Of a DNA stretch of 56,453 bases, positions 51,703-56,453 are shown piece by piece. Each line of letters starts with the position of its first letter. Positions within the stretch are counted from its first letter, which is position 1. The notes under the pieces are model-generated. The model saw nothing but the letters and a program-made list of their open reading frames with translations, made no database searches and was not told where the DNA came from. The position numbers were made by a program, and so were the translations under genes. The DNA comes from Candidatus Edwardsiibacteriota bacterium (lineage in GTDB: Bacteria; Edwardsbacteria; AC1; EtOH8). The stretch covers positions 1 to 56,453 of the forward strand of contig JAGVNJ010000044.1 of NCBI GenBank assembly GCA_020053305.1, read 5' to 3'.

Positions 51703-53535
51703 TCACTCCACCGTCACGCTCTTGGCTAGGTTCCTCGGCTGGTCCACATTGCAGCCCCGCAATAAGGCGATATGATAGGCCAGCAATTGCAGGGGGATGC
51801 TGTTGATGATGGGGCCGAAATAGCTGTAGGTCCGGGGGACCTTTATCACGAACTCGGCCAGGTTGTCTATCTCCTCATCGTCGATATTGGCGATGGCTAT
51901 CACCCGGCCCTTGCGGGCCCGCACCTCCTGGATGTTGCTGACCACCTTGTCGTACAGGGCGTCCTTGGGCACGATGAAGACCACCGGCATGTTCTCGTCT
52001 ATCAGGGCGATGGGACCGTGCTTCATCTCGGCGGCCGGATAGCCCTCGGCATGGATGTAGGATATCTCTTTCAGCTTCAGGGCTCCCTCCAGGGCGGTGG
52101 GGAAATTACTGCCCCGGCCCAGGTACAGAAAATTATCGGCGTTTTTGAATTCTTGGGCTATTTTCTTGACCTGGCCGTCCAGTAAAAGCACCTGGCGGAC
52201 CTTGTCGGGAATGTCGGCCAGGTCCCGGGCGATCTTGGCCAGGGTGTTTTGCGGCAGGCCCCGGTTCTTGGCCAACAGGATCGCTATCTGCCCCAGCACG
52301 GCGATCTGCGAGGTGAAGGCCTTGGTGGAGGCCACTCCTATCTCCGGCCCGGCGTGAATATATACCCCGGCGTCGGTCTCCCGGGCGATGGTGCTGCCCA
52401 CCACATTGACTATCCCCAGCACCGGGGCCCCCCGTGATTTGGCCTCCCTTAGGGCCGCCAGGGTGTCGGCGGTCTCGCCGCTCTGGCTGATGACCATCAC
52501 CACGTCGTCCGGCCGGATCACCGGGTTGCGGAAGCGAAACTCCGAAGCGTAATCCACATCCACCGGGATGCGGCCCAGCTGCTCCAGCATATACTTGCCC
52601 ACCAAGGCGGCATGCCAGGAGGTGCCGCAGGAGGTGATGATTATCCGCCGGGCCTTTAAAAGTTTGTCCATCACCGTATGCAGGCCGCCCAGCCGGACGT
52701 CGCCTTCTTTGACCATCAGCCGGCCCCGCATGGCGTTTTCCAGGGAGGTCGGCTGTTCGTTTATCTCCTTGAGCATAAAATGCTCATAACCGCCCCGTTC
52801 TATCTGTTCCAGGGAAAAGGTGATTTCTTCTATCTGTTTAACTACCTCCTGGTCGTGGATGGTCTTGGTATAGAAGGAATCGGCGAAGATGCAGGCCATC
52901 TCGTCGTCGTTCAGATAGACCACCTGGCGGGTGTGCTCCACCAAAGCGGCGGCGTCGGAGGCGATCAAATTCTCACCCTCCCCCACCCCGATCACCAGGG
53001 GGCTGCCGCGACGGGCGGCGATGATTCTGTCGGGCTCCAGAGGAGATATCGCCAGAAGGCCGAAGGTGCCCTCCACCTCCAGCAGGGCGTATCTGACGGC
53101 CGAGAAGAGATCTTTGGTTCTCTTATACATCTCCTCGATCAGGTGGGCCAGTATCTCGGTATCGGTGGCGGTGCGTATCTGGTGGCCGTCCTGGATCAGC
53201 TTCTTCTTTAAAGTGGAGTAGTTCTCGATGATCCCGTTATGGATGATGGCGATCTCGCCCTTGCAATCCCAGTGGGGATGGGCATTCAGGTCGTCCGGTT
53301 CGCCGTGGGTGGCCCAGCGGGTGTGCCCGATCCCCAAAAAGGCGGACAGCTCCTTCTCTTCGATCATCGCCGCCAGGTCGGCCACCTTGCCGGCCCTTTT
53401 CTCGATGACCAGCTTGCCATCTTTGATCAGGGCCAGCCCGGCCGAGTCGTAGCCCCGGTATTCCAGGCGCTTCAGTCCCTCCATGATAAGGGGGACGCAG
53501 TTTTTGGCCCCGATATAGCCTACTATTCCGCACAT
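51703..53535 (-). CDS. glmS: Glutamine-fructose-6-phosphate aminotransferase GlmS
   Basis: Makes glucosamine-6-phosphate, the first step of UDP-GlcNAc synthesis for peptidoglycan and lipid A. N-terminal glutaminase (Cys2 after removal of Met: MCGIVGYIG; 'RWATHG', 'HNGIIENY') and two SIS isomerase domains ('SCGTSWHA', 'SQSGETADTLAAL', 'LGRGSNFPTALEGALKLKEISY') ending in 'PRNLAKSVTVE'. The 610-aa length is canonical. There is no Shine-Dalgarno and no glmS riboswitch-like structure was recognised upstream. The 3' end has a decayed copy downstream. Confidence 0.97.
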   Translation of the reverse strand: MCGIVGYIGAKNCVPLIMEGLKRLEYRGYDSAGLALIKDGKLVIEKRAGKVADLAAMIEEKELSAFLGIGHTRWATHGEPDDLNAHPHWDCKGEIAIIHNGIIENYSTLKKKLIQDGHQIRTATDTEILAHLIEEMYKRTKDLFSAVRYALLEVEGTFGLLAISPLEPDRIIAARRGSPLVIGVGEGENLIASDAAALVEHTRQVVYLNDDEMACIFADSFYTKTIHDQEVVKQIEEITFSLEQIERGGYEHFMLKEINEQPTSLENAMRGRLMVKEGDVRLGGLHTVMDKLLKARRIIITSCGTSWHAALVGKYMLEQLGRIPVDVDYASEFRFRNPVIRPDDVVMVISQSGETADTLAALREAKSRGAPVLGIVNVVGSTIARETDAGVYIHAGPEIGVASTKAFTSQIAVLGQIAILLAKNRGLPQNTLAKIARDLADIPDKVRQVLLLDGQVKKIAQEFKNADNFLYLGRGSNFPTALEGALKLKEISYIHAEGYPAAEMKHGPIALIDENMPVVFIVPKDALYDKVVSNIQEVRARKGRVIAIANIDDEEIDNLAEFVIKVPRTYSYFGPIINSIPLQLLAYHIALLRGCNVDQPRNLAKSVTVE

Positions 53536-53666
53536 AATATTAGATGATGGTTAACAGATTTTAGATGTTGGGAAATGCGCCTGATTCAGCGGCGCCAAGA
53601 ATAATCAATACTGCCACCGTCTTGCATTGACACTGCTCTTGATGTATCTACAGCGCCAGGCAGCCT

Positions 53667-54107
53667 CTAATTATTATACGCTCTAAGATCGAAGGAGAAC
53701 ACCATGTCGTTCATCTTCAGTTCCAGCTCCATATTACCCTTGGTGAAAGTCCCGTAGCCATAGCCCGCTTCAGGGGACTTCATCTCCCCTTTCCAGTTGT
53801 TCTCGGCCAGAATCATTTTATAATGTTCCACCAGGGATGTCTTATCCCCGGCCATGACCTTTTCGATCCGATAGGTGGCGAAAGTTCTTACTCCCTTGCC
53901 TCCGCCGGAGGAACTCCCGTCTCCCACCGAAATATCGTTGGTGGTAAAGCCTTCGGGAATGGTCAGCTCGGCCGGATAGCCGTCGGGCAATGGTTTGATT
54001 TTAACTGTCTGTTGCGCTGCCGGGGCCTCTTTTTTGTCGGTTTTGGGGCCGCAGGAAACCACCAGCAAACCGGCAGTAAGCAACGTGGCGAGAGTTAATA
54101 GCTTCAT
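53667..54107 (-). CDS. Small predicted lipoprotein, unknown function
   Basis: A 146-aa lipoprotein with lipobox VVSC (Cys 19), then a charged spacer and a compact domain (about 40-145) with 'DGYPAELTIPEGFT', 'YRIEKVMAGDKTSLVEHYKMILAENNW' and 'TFTKGNMELELKMND'. The pattern resembles small proteins that bind the envelope, but I recognise no family. AAGGAG lies 6-7 bases before the ATG. It sits between glmM-like and glmS genes on the same strand and may be co-transcribed with the former. Confidence 0.75.
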   Translation of the reverse strand: MKLLTLATLLTAGLLVVSCGPKTDKKEAPAAQQTVKIKPLPDGYPAELTIPEGFTTNDISVGDGSSSGGGKGVRTFATYRIEKVMAGDKTSLVEHYKMILAENNWKGEMKSPEAGYGYGTFTKGNMELELKMNDMVFSFDLRAYNN

Positions 54108-54135
54108 TTTATGCTCCTTTAAAAGTTTAGAACTT

Positions 54136-55479
54136 TTATTTAAACTCTATTATCTCTTTAACCAACCCCCGGGCAGTCTTCTCCTCCCGCGCCTCGGAGA
54201 TGACCCGGACTATCGGCTCGGTGCCGGAGGCCCGGATATGCACCCAGGCATCGGGCCAGATATATTTAAGGCCATCCCTTTTGTCAATTTTGCATTGGGT
54301 GAATATTCCGGACGTCCTGCCCAAAAACTTCTTGGGATCTTTCACCGTTAGAGTGGTTTTGATCATGTGATAGCTGGGTATTTTCTGGACGATTTGTGAC
54401 AGCGAAAGATTCTCCTCGGTCATCATCTGCAATATCAGGGCTATCCCGGCGGTGGCGTCCCTGGCGTAATTGATCTCCGGGATGATTATCCCTCCGTTGC
54501 CCTCGCCGCCGATAAGAGCCCGGTGTTTTTTCATGGCCCCGACCACGTTGGCCTCACCCACCGGGGTCCTGATCACACTGGTCTTGAACTGATGGGCCAC
54601 GTCGTCTATCATCCGACTGGTGGAAAGATTGGTGACGGCCTTGGTCTTGAAATGCGAGAACATGAAACCGGCAGCCAGGGCCAGGGAATATTCTTCGCCT
54701 ATGGCCTGGCCCTTGTCGGAGACTATGGACAGCCTATCCACATCGGCATCGGTGGCAAAGCCAATATCGGCCCGGTGGGCGATGACAGCCTTCTCCAGTT
54801 CGCCCAGGTTTTTTGCCAACGGCTCGATGGGCCGGGAGAATTTGCCGTTGGTCTCGTTATGCAGTGAGACGACCCGGCAGCCCAGTTCTTTGAGCAGCAG
54901 GGTGAATATCGGCCCGCCAGCCCCGTGGCAGGTGTCCACCACCACCTTGAAATTTTTCCTTTTGATGGCCGGAATATCCAGAAATGATAATTTAAGCATT
55001 CTGGCCACATGGTCGTTTATGGCATTGGAATATTCTCTGCTGCCGCCCAGCCGGTCATATTTTTTATAGGCAGATTTGCCGGAATGGAAAATAGCGATGA
55101 CCTTTTCGCCCTGTCCTTTATCTAAAAACAGCCCCTGGCCCGAGACGAATTTCAGGGCGTTCCACTGGGAAGGGTTGTGGCTGGCGGTGATGGCAATGCC
55201 CCCCTTGGCTTTCAGCAGTCTGGTCATCAGTTGGACGGTGGGGGTGGGAACGATGCCGATCCTGATGACCTGGCAGCCCACCGAGCGCAGCCCGGCCTCC
55301 ACCGCCATCTCCATCACCGGGCCGGACAGGCGGGAATCGCGCCCCAGCACTATCGGACCGCCTCCGGCGAAGGTGCCGAAGGCTGCGGCGAATTTCAAGA
55401 CGGCATCGGTGGTCAGGCTGGTTCCGACTATGCCCCTGACCCCGGCCACGCTGATCATCAATTTATCGTGAGAAGACAA
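54136..55479 (-). CDS. glmM: Phosphoglucosamine/phosphohexomutase (GlmM-like)
   Basis: Alpha-D-phosphohexomutase. Active-site loop TASHNPSQWNALKF (Ser100 is phosphorylated), metal loop DADVDRLS, sugar-binding GGEGNGG and phosphate-binding RASGTEPIVRV are all present. Closeness to glmS suggests GlmM, which converts glucosamine-6-P to glucosamine-1-P, though the 'VAGVRGIVG' start is shared with phosphomannomutases. The start used is TTG 55479; ATG 55458 (eighth codon) is also possible, and neither has a Shine-Dalgarno. Confidence 0.88.
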   Translation of the reverse strand: MSSHDKLMISVAGVRGIVGTSLTTDAVLKFAAAFGTFAGGGPIVLGRDSRLSGPVMEMAVEAGLRSVGCQVIRIGIVPTPTVQLMTRLLKAKGGIAITASHNPSQWNALKFVSGQGLFLDKGQGEKVIAIFHSGKSAYKKYDRLGGSREYSNAINDHVARMLKLSFLDIPAIKRKNFKVVVDTCHGAGGPIFTLLLKELGCRVVSLHNETNGKFSRPIEPLAKNLGELEKAVIAHRADIGFATDADVDRLSIVSDKGQAIGEEYSLALAAGFMFSHFKTKAVTNLSTSRMIDDVAHQFKTSVIRTPVGEANVVGAMKKHRALIGGEGNGGIIIPEINYARDATAGIALILQMMTEENLSLSQIVQKIPSYHMIKTTLTVKDPKKFLGRTSGIFTQCKIDKRDGLKYIWPDAWVHIRASGTEPIVRVISEAREEKTARGLVKEIIEFK

Positions 55480-55521
55480 AATATATTACTCGATATTAAA
55501 TGGTTATATTTTATTCTTTGG

Positions 55522-55935
55522 TTAAGCTTGTATCATTTTAAATCTACTCACTATAACAAAAAGGAAGCATACAATAGGTAGCAAGATCAATAAATAGTGC
55601 ACTACTTTAAACCAAGGATATTTATTTATAAAATCATTTGAAGGATAATATGCGTGCAACGCACATTTAGTGTTTAGCCATGGGTCATAGTATAACCCGT
55701 AACTATGAATAATTCTAATATGCTTGGGAAGTGCAATGATATTATGTATAACAATTGGCACTGAAACAATAATAAATACCAATAGGGGGAATTTAGTGGG
55801 GTTATAAAGAGGTACCAAAAACCATACACTTACCATAATTGTCGAAATATAAAACACTATTCTGTCAAATAACTTCACATTCATGGATAGAGAATATTGC
55901 TCGATAATTTCTTTTTCTTCAGAATTTGTTTTCAT
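55522..55935 (-). CDS. Hypothetical AT-rich membrane protein
   Basis: A 137-aa protein with three or four hydrophobic segments (about 24-44, 48-68, 115-135) and no recognised family. The DNA is much richer in A+T than its neighbours, hinting at transfer. ATG 55935 is chosen because upstream sequence to 56145 runs through dispersed-repeat DNA; no Shine-Dalgarno is visible. Confidence 0.55.
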   Translation of the reverse strand: MKTNSEEKEIIEQYSLSMNVKLFDRIVFYISTIMVSVWFLVPLYNPTKFPLLVFIIVSVPIVIHNIIALPKHIRIIHSYGLYYDPWLNTKCALHAYYPSNDFINKYPWFKVVHYLLILLPIVCFLFVIVSRFKMIQA

Positions 55936-55980
55936 TTTAGTTTCTTGTTTTGATAAATTTACTTTTAAAACCTTTGTGCC

Positions 55981-56342
55981 CTTTGTGCGCTCTGTGGTTA
56001 AAAGATCCTTCGGTTTGCCAAACAAAAAACAATACTCAGGATGACAAAAGCAATAATAATGCTTTGAAAGAATCTGCGTAAATCGTCCGGCGCCATAGTC
56101 TGCTACTATAAAAGACGGCTGTGGACGACGGCGTCCGTGTCCCATTAAGCCTGGATTGCTTCATCCGCCAGGCATTGATGTATTCTCGCAATGACTTTGT
56201 GCCCCCTTCGACAAGGCTCAGGGCATGCTTTGTGTGCTTTGTGTTTAAAAAGATCCTTTGACTTCTCGAATAGATAGCCGTGCTCAAAAGGATGAAAGCA
56301 ACAACATTTGTTCGTCAAGTAAAATTATCTGCGTGAATCTGC
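55981..56342. repeat. Two diverged direct copies of a ~105-bp module
   Basis: Copy 1 (55981-56082) and copy 2 (56228-56342) share ordered blocks: CTTTGTG-GCTCTGTG-type start, TTAAAAGATCCTT, a CTCA..ATGA.AGCAA block and an ATCTGCGT.AATC end, offset 247 bases. They resemble scattered intergenic low-complexity repeats and contain no gene. Confidence 0.65.
56153..56195. repeat. Second GGATTGCTTC...CTCGCAATGAC element
   Basis: Has the same ends as the element at 22929-22971 with a different centre. Lies between the two modules at the right end. Confidence 0.6.
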
Positions 56343-56357
56343 GTCCTATTAACCCCG

Positions 56358-56453
56358 TTCATGGAGCCGCTGACCCCGATGGATCGGGGCGAGGTATAAG
56401 CCATTCATGGAGCCGCTGACCCCGATGGATCGGGGCGAGGTATAAGCCATTCA
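56358..56453. repeat. 46-bp tandem repeat running off the window
   Basis: Two full units of 46 bases (starting 56358 and 56404) and the start of a third. Each contains an ACCCCGATGGATCGGGGC hairpin. The number of copies beyond the edge is unknown. Confidence 0.8.

Noticed and set aside
53536-53666. glmS riboswitch
   Set aside because: The upstream region of glmS is only about 130 bases and no ribozyme-like conserved core was recognised.

Overview
The window reads as chromosome of an uncultured, diderm, probably strictly anaerobic bacterium. Coding DNA is moderately GC-rich and genes are tightly packed. Lipopolysaccharide-type export and glycosyl transfer (MsbA-like ABC exporter, GT9 transferase), a PilMNOPQ pilus assembly set and an ExbB/ExbD/TonB system show two membranes. 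Two secreted proteins end in FlgD/T9SS-like C-terminal sorting modules, as is common in the FCB group and nearby candidate phyla (Zixibacteria, TA06, Edwardsbacteria-like lineages). The only ribonucleotide reductase is the oxygen-sensitive class III enzyme. The lineage is inferred from this gene mix; no marker was searched.

Layout. 0.2-2.3 kb: UbiA prenyltransferase and secreted purple-acid-phosphatase-like enzyme. 2.3-4.5 kb: tRNA-Ile(CAT), a second copy of the tRNA 3' end about 0.77 kb away (att-like), then an AT-rich radical SAM gene. 4.5-15 kb: amidohydrolase, ABC-F ATPase, secreted endonuclease I, GT9, MsbA-like exporter, DUF502, CBS protein, scpB, rpsT. 15-20 kb: pilus operon pilM-N-O-P-Q headed by a small excisionase-like HTH gene. 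20-28 kb: small lipoprotein, then the anaerobic ribonucleotide reductase locus. 28-33 kb: GT4 transferase, a clostripain-like (C11) protease and a caspase-like (C14) lipoprotein. 33-39 kb: giant Ser/Thr kinase-ATPase-TPR protein overlapping a GAF/sigma-54 activator. 39-45 kb: PstS-like protein, TPR lipoprotein, ExbB, two ExbDs, TonB and a cyclophilin lipoprotein. 45-56 kb: DUF2520 oxidoreductase, MFS transporter, HflX, soluble-adenylyl-cyclase-like protein, GlmS, lipoprotein, GlmM-like mutase, and a repeat-rich end.

The most striking system is the nrd locus (20.7-27.6 kb). NrdD (809 aa) stops just after its zinc-binding cysteines and has no glycyl-radical tail. A separate 95-aa gene 2.3 kb downstream ends in exactly that missing piece (RVTGY, then WNKGK). 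The locus also carries NrdR, a CreD-like membrane protein, a 32-aa single-span membrane peptide, a CxxC redoxin and the NrdG activase. A palindromic NrdR-box-like site sits inside the spacer of a near-consensus promoter. The intergenic DNA of this locus is packed with palindromes, a MITE-like element and tandem copies of the creD-like gene's 3' end.

Promoters are easy to see and unusually uniform (TTGAC-type -35, 17-bp spacer, TATAAT-type -10). Several place transcription initiation at or within a few bases of an ATG that lacks a Shine-Dalgarno sequence, suggesting leaderless mRNAs. Duplicated gene 3' ends occur three times (tRNA-Ile, creD-like, glmS).
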